Shown: piece by piece, positions 27,487 through 35,389 of the stretch
How the letters are laid out: the number at the start of each line of letters is the position of its first letter
Numbering within the stretch: the first letter of the stretch is position 1
Assembly: GCF_003383615.1 (NCBI RefSeq)
Contig: NZ_QNUL01000006.1
Location: 124,001-188,000 of the forward strand
DNA: 64,000 nucleotides
Direction: 5' to 3'
Source of the DNA: Dyadobacter luteus
GTDB taxonomy: Bacteria > Bacteroidota > Bacteroidia > Cytophagales > Spirosomataceae
Program-made: the position numbers and the translations under genes
Notes under the pieces: generated by a model
What the model was told of the DNA's origin: nothing
What the model saw: the letters and a program-made list of their open reading frames with translations, nothing else
Database searches by the model: none

Positions 27487-27789
27487 TCAGCGTGTCGGAT
27501 CTACTGCCAGTAAGGCCTTTTGGCTGCATTCGCCGTTAAGGTAATCTACTGCCATCACGGCAATGGATAGCGGCTGTCCGGCTTCCAGCATCAGATCAAT
27601 TTCTTCATAACTTCTGATGTTGCCGGTGAGTATTTTGATGGCTTCCCTATATCCGTTTTTAATGCCTGCATTTTCGTCTCTGCTCGTGGCCGGATGCTGG
27701 AGTATACGGGCAACCATTTGTATCGTTTCCTCAATCTGCTCCTCTGACGGAGTGCTGTGTTCGTAATCTTTTTGCTCTGATGAGTTCAT
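27487..27789 (-). CDS. Uncharacterised 100-aa protein
   Basis: From ATG 27789 the protein reads MNSSEQKDYEHSTPSEEQI and continues as a mostly helical acidic protein (IEETIQMVARILQHP, GYREAIKILTGNI, EEIDLMLEAGQPLSIAVMAVDYL). A longer frame upstream adds 22 residues from a weak start and is not favoured. No membrane segment or catalytic motif is seen. It pairs with the 78-aa gene downstream. Function unknown. Confidence 0.62.
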   Translation of the reverse strand: MNSSEQKDYEHSTPSEEQIEETIQMVARILQHPATSRDENAGIKNGYREAIKILTGNIRSYEEIDLMLEAGQPLSIAVMAVDYLNGECSQKALLAVDPTR

Positions 27790-28007
27790 ATTGCAAAATA
27801 TCAAAAGCGATGTGATTTCCATTACAATTCGTAAAATTTCATGCCGCCAGACCAATCAGGCTGTTTGCGTGGCCCTGAACAGGCGGAATAACTTAAAAAT
27901 TTAATTTTGTCTAAAAATTGTTTTAAACTATTATTCCGGAATTTAATTTGGTAAAAACTCAATTGTTTGATAGTTGTATTTGATGAGAGCGTGAAGTGAA
28001 AAATAGT

Positions 28008-28015
28008 TACATTTG
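28008..28015 (+). promoter_or_regulatory. Putative -7 promoter element TACATTTG
   Basis: Exact TAnnTTTG match 33 nt upstream of the M28 peptidase ATG. A TTTG at 27979-27982 could be the -33 box, though the 25-nt spacing is slightly long. Confidence 0.5.
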
Positions 28016-28048
28016 AAATATTAATTATTTCAACAACTATCGTCTTAT

Positions 28049-29602
28049 ATGAAAAGAATTTGTTACCCTTTACTCTTCCTTTCTCCTGCATTGCTGTTTG
28101 CTCAGGAAGTAGATCAGTCTGCTCTTGCTAAAATCAGAAAAGAGGGTCTGGAAAACTCAAAAGTAAAAGAGATTGCACATCATCTGACCGACGTAACGGG
28201 TCCGCGGCTTACGAATTCTCCTGGTTTCCAGCGTGCTGCTGATTGGTCTGTAAAGCAATTGAAAGATTGGGGGCTCAAAAATGCAAGTCTTCAGGAATGG
28301 GGGGAATTCGGAAAGGGATGGCAGGTTGAGAAAAGTTATCTGGCCATGACCAAACCTTATTATATGCCTTTTATTGCTATACCAAAGGCGTGGACCGCCG
28401 GTACGAACGGCGCGCTTACAGGTGAGGTTGTAGTTGTAGATATTCAAAATGAGGATGACCTGAAAAAATATGCAGGTGGGAATCTGAAAGGAAAAGTGGT
28501 ATTGACAAGAAGTGCGGCAGATACTGATCCGGGATTTAAACCTGATGCCAATCGTTATACTGCCGAAGATCTTGAAAAAATGACCAATTCTCAGCCATTC
28601 GGACAGAGCAGTTTCAATCCCGAACAAATGGAGCGGTTGCTGAAAATGCGTTCTTTCCGCAGTAAGGTTGATAGTACTTTGAAAACACAGGGAATCAAGC
28701 TGGAACTGGCGGGTCGTACTGGTAAGCATGGTACTTTCTTTACGAGTAATGGTGCTTCCTACAAAGGTGATTCTCCGGTTGCTGGTCCTGCATTTGAAAT
28801 TGCTCCGGAATATGCCGGACTGATTGCCCGTTTGGCAGAAAGCGGCATTCCCGTTACAATTGAGGCGGAGTCAAAAACTACTTTTTATGACAAAAATCTG
28901 AAAACCGGAAATGTAATCGCAGAGATTCCGGGAACGGATCCGAAGCTAAAAGATGAAATAGTGATGTTGGGCGCTCACCTGGATTCATGGCATAGTGCTA
29001 CCGGTGCTACCGACAACGCGGCGGGATCCACGGTGATGATGGAAGCGGTTCGTATTCTTCAGGCGACGGGTTTGAAACCAAAACGTACGATCAGAATTGC
29101 GTTATGGTCTGGTGAGGAGCAGGGGTTACATGGTTCACGTAATTATGTAAAAAATACATTTGGCGATCCACAGACGATGAAATTGTTACCGGCTCACGAG
29201 AAATTGTCGGCCTATTATAATATTGATAATGGTACAGGTCGAATCCGCGGGATTTATCTTCAGGGCAATGAAGGGCCTCGCGCTGTTTTCGAAAAGTGGC
29301 TTGGTGAGTTCAAAGATATTATTGACAACCCGACTGTTACTTCGCGCAATACAGGTGGTACCGATCACCAGAGCTTTGATGCGGTTGGCTTACCCGGTTT
29401 TCAGTTTATTCAGGATGGTATAGAGTACAATACCCGTACCCACCATACCAACGTGGATACTTACGAAAGACTCGTTATGGATGACCTGAAACAGATGGCG
29501 ACAGTGGTAGCAGCGTTTGTTTACAACACGGCGCAAATGGATCAGAAAATTCCAAGAAAAGAACTTCCGAAGCCACGTACTGCAACTGGTGTAAGCAGAT
29601 AA
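28049..29602 (+). CDS. M28 family metallopeptidase with PA domain, secreted
   Basis: A 517-aa zinc aminopeptidase or carboxypeptidase. The signal peptide MKRICYPLLFLSPALLFAQ is clear. The protease-associated (PA) insert occupies about residues 125-265 (LTGEVVVVDIQNEDDLKKY, KGKVVLTRS). Zinc ligands are visible in GAHLDSWHSATGATDNAAG (His and Asp), SGEEQGLHGS (catalytic Glu and ligand Glu), YNIDNGTG (Asp) and GGTDHQSF (His). It hydrolyses peptides in the periplasm or outside the cell. It is a single gene with its own promoter motif and a strong terminator. Confidence 0.92.
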   Translation: MKRICYPLLFLSPALLFAQEVDQSALAKIRKEGLENSKVKEIAHHLTDVTGPRLTNSPGFQRAADWSVKQLKDWGLKNASLQEWGEFGKGWQVEKSYLAMTKPYYMPFIAIPKAWTAGTNGALTGEVVVVDIQNEDDLKKYAGGNLKGKVVLTRSAADTDPGFKPDANRYTAEDLEKMTNSQPFGQSSFNPEQMERLLKMRSFRSKVDSTLKTQGIKLELAGRTGKHGTFFTSNGASYKGDSPVAGPAFEIAPEYAGLIARLAESGIPVTIEAESKTTFYDKNLKTGNVIAEIPGTDPKLKDEIVMLGAHLDSWHSATGATDNAAGSTVMMEAVRILQATGLKPKRTIRIALWSGEEQGLHGSRNYVKNTFGDPQTMKLLPAHEKLSAYYNIDNGTGRIRGIYLQGNEGPRAVFEKWLGEFKDIIDNPTVTSRNTGGTDHQSFDAVGLPGFQFIQDGIEYNTRTHHTNVDTYERLVMDDLKQMATVVAAFVYNTAQMDQKIPRKELPKPRTATGVSR

Positions 29603-29624
29603 AATTGTATTTTCTTTTAATGAG

Positions 29625-29664
29625 AAATGGCAACCGAAGATATATCTGGTTGCCATTTTTTTAT
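29625..29664 (+). terminator. Rho-independent terminator of M28 gene
   Basis: Perfect 11-bp stem AAATGGCAACC / GGTTGCCATTT with a 12-nt loop, followed by TTTT; 22 bp after the stop. Confidence 0.88.
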
Positions 29665-29700
29665 GTCTGATTTTTAGATCAATGAAATGTTATTTATCGA

Positions 29701-29901
29701 TCAAATGTCCTTCTCAAAATACAAGTGAAAGTAAATTGCAGCACCAAAATTGGTCGAATCTGTTGACACAAGCCTGTAGCCTGCTGCTGCGTATTCATCC
29801 AGCTTGATCTGTATTTCTTCCTTCGATTTCTTTGCAATATGCTCGGAATCAAGCGTTAATTTAGAATAAAAAATCAGTGACTCTACTTTGTATTCTTTCA
29901 T
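29701..29901 (-). CDS. Small DUF4177-like protein
   Basis: A 66-aa protein starting MKEYKVESLIFYSK and containing AAAGYRLVSTDSTN. The strand-helix-strand plan and the 'A/G-x-G-[YW]-x-L-V' turn match DUF4177-type single-domain proteins found widely in bacteria. No known function. It is on the same strand as, and 50 bp downstream of, the zeta-toxin-like gene, so it may be the last gene of that transcript. Confidence 0.65.
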   Translation of the reverse strand: MKEYKVESLIFYSKLTLDSEHIAKKSKEEIQIKLDEYAAAGYRLVSTDSTNFGAAIYFHLYFEKDI

Positions 29902-29951
29902 GGGTTGATTGTGGTTGTTATTAAGTAATATGTAAAAAGTGAATAAATTTT

Positions 29952-30734
29952 CTATGCCTCCAGGTAATATTTTCTAAACCATTGCGAAATCTGATCCTCT
30001 CTGATGTTATCCCAATTTTGTTGGTCACCAAGCATTTTAAAGTGGCCTACTAGTTTGTATGGTTCATTATCAATAGAATTGTCAAAGAAAAATGCCTGAT
30101 AAGATAAATCGGCTGCCTCCTTTAATAAACTCAATGATCGGTAATATCTCTCTTCTATCTTGTTTATAGGTACATTATGTCCGCCTTGCTTTACACGTAG
30201 CGCTACACGATACTTATTGATTTCCGGAGATTCCGTGGAGACAAAGTAAAGATATACTTTATAGCCTGACTCAGCGGCTCTTCTCATAATATCAAGATTT
30301 GATCTATGAGAAAAAACAGTTTCAAAAGAGAACCTCTGGTTATCACTTAGTAATTGTTCTCTGAGATACCTGGCTGTGATTTGAGCTAGTCGGTCAGGCG
30401 GTAAATCTGGAGAGGTAATCAATTCTTGATTTTTAAGATCGAAAGAATCGGTGAAGTGAGATAAATCAGCTTTTGTATATATCAACCCCGAGATATTTGC
30501 AAAACTGATAAGTTGTTCTTTTTTCGGATTTAGGTTAAAGGAAGAGAACGAAAAAGTTTTTTCTTTCAAAGCACTGGCAATATCATCTGCATTGATATAT
30601 GTTCCAAAATCAAGATTGCGCCCATTTACTATCGTGTCCCGTATTGACTTAATGACGGTACTTTTGCCTGAACCATTGGGTCCGGCAAAAACGCGTAAGC
30701 GTAACTGAGAATTTGGAGTATCGGATGATGCCAA
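29952..30734 (-). CDS. Zeta-toxin-like P-loop kinase
   Basis: A 260-aa protein with Walker A AGPNGSGKSTVIKS near residue 17 and the zeta-toxin region FSFETVFSHRSNLDIMRRA, followed by YLYFVSTESPEINKYRVALRV and GGHNVPINKIEERYYRS, both typical for zeta-like kinases of chromosomal origin. Zeta toxins phosphorylate UDP-N-acetylglucosamine; many diverged members have unknown substrates. The only available start is TTG 30734, since a stop codon lies 9 codons upstream with no ATG or GTG between. It follows the 70-aa gene with a 2-nt gap, which suggests a coupled toxin-antitoxin pair. Confidence 0.82.
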   Translation of the reverse strand: MASSDTPNSQLRLRVFAGPNGSGKSTVIKSIRDTIVNGRNLDFGTYINADDIASALKEKTFSFSSFNLNPKKEQLISFANISGLIYTKADLSHFTDSFDLKNQELITSPDLPPDRLAQITARYLREQLLSDNQRFSFETVFSHRSNLDIMRRAAESGYKVYLYFVSTESPEINKYRVALRVKQGGHNVPINKIEERYYRSLSLLKEAADLSYQAFFFDNSIDNEPYKLVGHFKMLGDQQNWDNIREDQISQWFRKYYLEA

Positions 30735-30736
30735 TA

Positions 30737-30949
30737 TTACAATTTCTGAAGTTGCTCAATCTTACCGGACTCATAGCGCTTTACTACCCAACCGTCTTGA
30801 ACAGTAACAATATAACCCATTGTATCCATAGCATTTTTTGCAGCAATTTTGCCTGCACTTTTAGCTTTACTGATCAACAGTCTTTTGGTTAGGTATTCAA
30901 AGCCATCCCTTGTTGTATGCTTAGAAATTTTTTTCTGTTCTGCTTTCAT
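30737..30949 (-). CDS. Putative antidote partner of the zeta-like kinase
   Basis: A 70-aa basic protein: MKAEQKKISKHTTRDGFEYL, then lysine-rich helices and a C-terminal strand pair (GYIVTVQDGWVVKRYESGKIE). It does not resemble classic epsilon antitoxin. A protein of this size directly upstream of a zeta-like gene is common in Bacteroidota and Proteobacteria, so an antitoxin role is reasonable inference but unproven. Confidence 0.62.
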   Translation of the reverse strand: MKAEQKKISKHTTRDGFEYLTKRLLISKAKSAGKIAAKNAMDTMGYIVTVQDGWVVKRYESGKIEQLQKL

Positions 30950-31029
30950 ACTTTTAAAGTTACAAAAAGATTCAAAACTTTCAACCAGCTATTGGTTACC
31001 ATAGTTTTGAATCTTATCAATTTTTTTTC

Positions 31030-32403
31030 CTACCTCAACGCCTCAATCTCAGCAACCGATTTTGGCAAATGTTTTCCGAGAATTCTGTGGCCGGTTTCTG
31101 TGATGACGATATCGTCTTCGATTCTGATGCCTGTGAAATCGCGGAATGATTCCAGTTTGTTATAATCAATGAACTGGGCAAGTCGGTTCTCCGCTTTCCA
31201 ACGATCAATCAGAGTCGGGATAAAGTACAATCCTGGCTCTACTGTAACTACAAAACCAGGTTCTAAGGCGCGACCCAAACGAAGTGATTTCCATCCGAAA
31301 GTTGTTCCTTTTTTCAGGTCATCAGTATATCCAACGAACTGTTCACCGAGATTTTCCATGTCATGCACATCCATACCCATCATATGACCGAGCCCGCATT
31401 GGAAGAAAAGTGTATGTGCATCGTGCGCTACTGCTTCGGCTGGATCTCCTTTGATAATACCCACAGCTTTTAGTCCTTCCAATAATTTGGTAGATGCCAA
31501 TGTATGCAGGTCTTTGAACAGAACTCCTGGTTTAGCAGCAGCTATCGCCAACTCCTCTGCGTTGAGCACGATTTCGTACATCTCTTTCTGAAGTGTCGTA
31601 AACTTTTTGCCTGTTGGGATGGTTCTCGTCAGGTCTCCGCAATAGCGCAACGCTGTTTCTGCTCCTGCGTCGCATAATGACAATTGTCCGTCACGCATCG
31701 CCAGATCGCGGGTATGGGTATGCAGGATTTCTCCGTTTACAGTCAGGATAATAGGATAGGATATATCGCCGCCTTGTCCGATTGCAATACTTTGCAGTTG
31801 GCCGGCAACCTGTTTTTCGGTCAGGCCTGGTTTGGTGATACGCATGAATTCGAGATGCATATCCACGGAGGTATTCACTGCCTTTTCAATTTCAGCAATT
31901 TCTTCTTCCGATTTGTACGAACGCATGGCGACCACCGCTTTGATCAAAGTTACAGAAGCTTTCTCACTAGCGGCAGCGGGTGTAATTCCGATCCATTCCT
32001 GTAATTTCAGATAGTGTTCCCCACGATAAGGGGGTAGGAAATGTACTTGCGCAGATGATGATTTTAAATATCCGCTGACAGCTGCAGATGGCCTCACCTG
32101 ATGAATGCCAACCCTGGCTGCTTTCTCTGCCAAAGGTTCTTTCGGTCCTGTCCATACAATGTCATCAATCGTCAGCTCGTCTCCGAAAATGATTTCCTGA
32201 TCGTTGTCGATATCAATAACTGCCGTCAGTCCGGCTACATCCAGACCGAAATAATACAGGAAAGTACTGTCCTGTCTGAACGGGTATACATTGTCGCGGT
32301 AGTTCATACCGGATTCATCGTTACCAATGAAAAGCAGCAAGCCGCTGCCTGCTTTTTGTTTTAATATCCTGCGTCTTTGGATATAGGTTTCTGTTGAAAA
32401 CAT
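31030..32403 (-). CDS. pepP: Aminopeptidase P family (Xaa-Pro) metallopeptidase
   Basis: A 457-aa pita-bread (M24B) enzyme that removes an N-terminal residue before proline. An AMP_N domain spans about residues 1-150 (MFSTETYIQRRRIL). The five metal ligands are visible: LCDAGAET (Asp), YCGDLTRT (Asp), GLGHMMGMDVHD (His), VTVEPGLYF (Glu) and IRIEDDIVIT (Glu). ATG 32403 is preferred to an upstream TTG. It lies 28 bp downstream of the GH30 gene on the same strand, so it may be the last gene of that transcript. Cytosolic, no signal. Confidence 0.9.
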   Translation of the reverse strand: MFSTETYIQRRRILKQKAGSGLLLFIGNDESGMNYRDNVYPFRQDSTFLYYFGLDVAGLTAVIDIDNDQEIIFGDELTIDDIVWTGPKEPLAEKAARVGIHQVRPSAAVSGYLKSSSAQVHFLPPYRGEHYLKLQEWIGITPAAASEKASVTLIKAVVAMRSYKSEEEIAEIEKAVNTSVDMHLEFMRITKPGLTEKQVAGQLQSIAIGQGGDISYPIILTVNGEILHTHTRDLAMRDGQLSLCDAGAETALRYCGDLTRTIPTGKKFTTLQKEMYEIVLNAEELAIAAAKPGVLFKDLHTLASTKLLEGLKAVGIIKGDPAEAVAHDAHTLFFQCGLGHMMGMDVHDMENLGEQFVGYTDDLKKGTTFGWKSLRLGRALEPGFVVTVEPGLYFIPTLIDRWKAENRLAQFIDYNKLESFRDFTGIRIEDDIVITETGHRILGKHLPKSVAEIEALR

Positions 32404-32431
32404 ATAGGTCAAATATTGAAATTCAGTTTAA

Positions 32432-34006
32432 TTATTTTTTATGCAATACAATGGTCATCATAGAACGTGCCGGAATCTGAATTCCTTTTGCAGCATCCTG
32501 TGCTTTAGTATGTAGCATGTTTACATCCTGCTCTGTGGTGGTCAGGTAGGTATCATATTCTTTCCCGACTTTAAAATTGCTGATCGCCGGTTTCAGTTCC
32601 CGCGACTCCGAAGTATAGTTGATAGTTACCAGTACGATTTCCTTTTCGCTGCTGTAAGCTGTGAGCATCACATCCTGTGCTATTGCCACGGGAGTTAAAG
32701 CATCATTTCTGCCGACCTGCAGCCGTTGCATTCCAGGACGCACAAAACGGCTGTAGTGACCCAATGCCCACAGGTTTTTAGTGGCCGTAACCGTTCCATC
32801 GGTATATTCTTTGTTGGCCGGATTGAGAGCGATCACATAATAACGCGTATCAAAATCGGCGCTGCCCGGCTCCCAGCTGTTCCAGAGTTGCCATGCTGCC
32901 GCATTGCCATATACAATATCATCATGGATGACTTTGGACAGAAAAAGTGCACAGTCAATAGCCGGAATTTTTCCTTTCTTACCTTCCTTATAGCCATCCG
33001 CAAGCATAGAATATTCGCTTTGCCAGAATGTAACACCGTATCTGGAAGTGGTATCTGCCACATGTTGGCGAACGGCAATGCGGGCACTATCTCCTTTGTC
33101 GGTGAAGTAACTATGCCCGCCCATAATCGGAGGAAGGTTTTTCAGGTTACCCAGGTAAGTTGGGTTTTGTTTCCCAAAGAAGGCCTGTATCTGTTTCGAT
33201 GCTCCACCTGTTTTTCCATACATATAATCCAGCTGCGCAGCTTCTGTGATCAGGATTTTGGATTTAGAATTGGTGGCAGTCAAAGCGCTGTCGAGCTTGG
33301 TAACAACCTGTGCCATTTCTTCATTTCGCCATGGAGACCCTTCCTGTTTGGCAGGTGCTCCTACAGGATGCGACCAGTCCCATTGTGGTTCGTTTATCGG
33401 ACTGATGTATTTAAAGTGAAGTCCTTCTTCATCGAAGTGTTTTAAAACTGTAGCCAGAAATCCTGCGTAAGCGGCATATTTTTCAGGATGAAGATTGGAG
33501 ACATAATCTTTGTCTGTTTTATAGCCTAATCCGTTTTTAGTAAACTGAACGGGAGGCGTATTCGAAAATGCAATCAGGTTTTCGACACCATAATCTTTCG
33601 CTTTTTTGGTAAACCATAAGTATCCCGACTGTTTGGTCCAGTCATAGCTACCGTCAGGATTCAGAAAACTCTCAACCCGTTTCCGGAAATCGGAAATACC
33701 ACTGCTATCGCCTTGCTCGGCGGTACCACCACCGATATTGAAACGCCAGGCCGATAATCCTATACCCTTCGGATTTCCTTTTGAATCCAGTTCCTTGCTG
33801 AATAGCCATTCTGCCATTTGCTCCCTGTTGTGCGTCGGCCAGTTTTTGCCAATGCCTTCCGAAAACCAGGCTCCTGCTGCCCCGAAGTTGTCGATTTTCT
33901 GAGCCTTCTTATTTACATCAATGCTGACCGTAAGCGATTTCTTATTCTGAGCAAATAAAGAAGTTGAAACAAATAAAAATAAACAGATTTTTAAGTTATT
34001 AGACAT
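32432..34006 (-). CDS. Glycoside hydrolase family 30 (endo-beta-1,6-galactanase-like), secreted
   Basis: A 524-aa secreted TIM-barrel enzyme with beta-sandwich extension. The signal is MSNNLKICLFLFVSTSLFAQ. QKIDNFGAAGAWFSEGI opens the GH30 barrel. The acid/base is in SPINEPQWDWSH and the nucleophile in TFWQSEYSML. GGGTAEQGDSSGISDFRKRVESF and the C-terminal sandwich also fit the GH30 group of bacterial and fungal endo-beta-1,6-galactanases (subfamily 5-like) better than xylanases; this is an assignment by eye. Substrate would be the 1,6-galactan side chains of arabinogalactan. Gaps of 15 bp to the transporter upstream and 28 bp to pepP downstream suggest co-transcription. Confidence 0.85.
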   Translation of the reverse strand: MSNNLKICLFLFVSTSLFAQNKKSLTVSIDVNKKAQKIDNFGAAGAWFSEGIGKNWPTHNREQMAEWLFSKELDSKGNPKGIGLSAWRFNIGGGTAEQGDSSGISDFRKRVESFLNPDGSYDWTKQSGYLWFTKKAKDYGVENLIAFSNTPPVQFTKNGLGYKTDKDYVSNLHPEKYAAYAGFLATVLKHFDEEGLHFKYISPINEPQWDWSHPVGAPAKQEGSPWRNEEMAQVVTKLDSALTATNSKSKILITEAAQLDYMYGKTGGASKQIQAFFGKQNPTYLGNLKNLPPIMGGHSYFTDKGDSARIAVRQHVADTTSRYGVTFWQSEYSMLADGYKEGKKGKIPAIDCALFLSKVIHDDIVYGNAAAWQLWNSWEPGSADFDTRYYVIALNPANKEYTDGTVTATKNLWALGHYSRFVRPGMQRLQVGRNDALTPVAIAQDVMLTAYSSEKEIVLVTINYTSESRELKPAISNFKVGKEYDTYLTTTEQDVNMLHTKAQDAAKGIQIPARSMMTIVLHKK

Positions 34007-34021
34007 TGTAAAGGGGTTAGT

Positions 34022-35182
34022 TTAAAAGAGATTAATGCCCATAGCTATTAATATAAGTACCACAGCCCAGCCGGCAACTTGCAGTAATACTGAGTGTTTG
34101 TAATTTCCCATCAATCTTGATTTTCTACTTACAACAAGAAGTATAGAAAGCGCGATCGGGAGTACAAAACCATTAAGTGTGCCGACGAAGATGAGTATAC
34201 TTACAGGCTTTCCGACAAATAAGAAAACGAGGGTTGAAACCAGTATGAAAGCAATTGTAAGATAGGTGTGGTATTTTTCAAGAACCGGATGGAACGACCT
34301 CACAAATGACACTGAAGTATATGCAGCTCCAACCACCGAAGTAATTGCTGCACACCAGATCATCAATCCGAACATTTGTCGGCCTATACTGCCCGCTGCA
34401 CTTTCAAAAACAGAAGCTGTGGGATTATCGGGATTTATAGCAACTCCCGACATTACTATGCCAAGTGTGGCCAGAAATAGTAAATAGCGAATGGTTGCTG
34501 TGACCAGTATTCCTGTTGAGGCACTTTTGTTCACTGCCGGTAATGCTGCTTCTCCGGTTACGCCGGAATCCAGAAGACGATGAGCGCCGGCAAATGATAT
34601 ATAACCACCCACTGTACCTCCCACGAGCGTCAGGGTTGCGATGGCATCAAATTGTTCAGGAATGAAAGTATGGTGAACCGCTGACAAAAGTGGAGGATGC
34701 GATGTGAAAGCCACATATAGGATCAGGATGATCATCAGCAGACCGAGGATTTTGGAAAAACTATCCATCGCTTTTCCTGCTTCTTTGAACAGAAATATTC
34801 CGATTGCCATTGCAGCACTGCCCAAAGCGCCAATATGAACGGGTACGCCTGTCATCGCTTCTATACCCAAACCTGCTCCCGCCACATTGCCAATATTAAA
34901 AGCCAGTCCGCCGATAACGATCAGGAATGCGAGCAGATAACCCAGACCCGGCAGTAAGCCATTAGCCAGATCCTGCGCGCGTTTGCCAGATACTGTCACA
35001 ATCTGCCAGATGTTGTATTGCACACAAAGGTCAATGATCACCGAAATCAAAATAATGAATCCGAAACTGGTAGTGAGCTGCTGTGTGAATACGGTGGTTT
35101 GCGTCAGAAAGCCAGGTCCAACAGCCGAAGTAGCCATCAGAAATGCTGCGCCGAGAAGGGTTTTGGAAGATGATTTAGGCAT
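34022..35182 (-). CDS. NRAMP-superfamily transporter lacking the metal-binding motifs
   Basis: A 386-aa inner-membrane transporter with about 11 helices. ATG 35182 (MPKSSSKTLLGAAFLMATS) is used in place of a GTG that lies within a repeat arm. True NRAMP metal importers have DPGN in TM1 and MPH in TM6. Here TM1 reads AVGPGFLTQTT and TM6 reads VGGYISFAGAHRLLD, so both metal motifs are absent. It lies directly downstream of a 5-oxoprolinase gene. Bacillus subtilis has a similar NRAMP-like gene (ycsG) within its pxpABC locus, so import of 5-oxoproline or a related cyclic amide is a reasonable hypothesis, and divalent metal transport is unlikely. Confidence 0.85.
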   Translation of the reverse strand: MPKSSSKTLLGAAFLMATSAVGPGFLTQTTVFTQQLTTSFGFIILISVIIDLCVQYNIWQIVTVSGKRAQDLANGLLPGLGYLLAFLIVIGGLAFNIGNVAGAGLGIEAMTGVPVHIGALGSAAMAIGIFLFKEAGKAMDSFSKILGLLMIILILYVAFTSHPPLLSAVHHTFIPEQFDAIATLTLVGGTVGGYISFAGAHRLLDSGVTGEAALPAVNKSASTGILVTATIRYLLFLATLGIVMSGVAINPDNPTASVFESAAGSIGRQMFGLMIWCAAITSVVGAAYTSVSFVRSFHPVLEKYHTYLTIAFILVSTLVFLFVGKPVSILIFVGTLNGFVLPIALSILLVVSRKSRLMGNYKHSVLLQVAGWAVVLILIAMGINLF

Positions 35183-35201
35183 AGGGGTTGGGTTTAGGTT
35201 T

Positions 35202-35382
35202 TGGGACACAGAGTTTCACAGAGGTAATATGGAGGTTCACAGAGATTTAATTAAAAAAAATCTCTGTGTGTCTCTTATTTAACTCTGTGGTTCTCTGTGT
35301 AATCTCCTCAGTTATATTAATAAAAATCTCAGTGTATCTCTTGTTCAACTCTGTGTCTGTCTGTGTAAGCTCCTCAATTCGC
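35202..35382. repeat. CAGAG-family intergenic repeat, copy E (one arm duplicated)
   Basis: The left arm 35202-35245 (GGGACACAGAGTTTCACAGA, then GGTTCACAGAG) pairs with 35260-35309 (ATCTCTGTGTGTCTC, AACTCTGTGGTTCTCTGTGT). A second copy of the right arm follows directly at 35325-35375 (ATCTCAGTGTATCTC, AACTCTGTGTCTGTCTGTGT). It occupies nearly the whole gap between the 5-oxoprolinase and the NRAMP-like gene. Confidence 0.82.
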
Positions 35383-35389
35383 TGTAACC

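Noticed and set aside
27822-28091. 89-codon minus-strand frame overlapping the M28 start
   Set aside because: It overlaps the M28 signal peptide region and promoter motif, and has no recognisable features.
34022-35182. Annotation as a manganese/iron NRAMP importer
   Set aside because: DPGN in TM1 and MPH in TM6 are both absent, and the context is amino-acid degradation.
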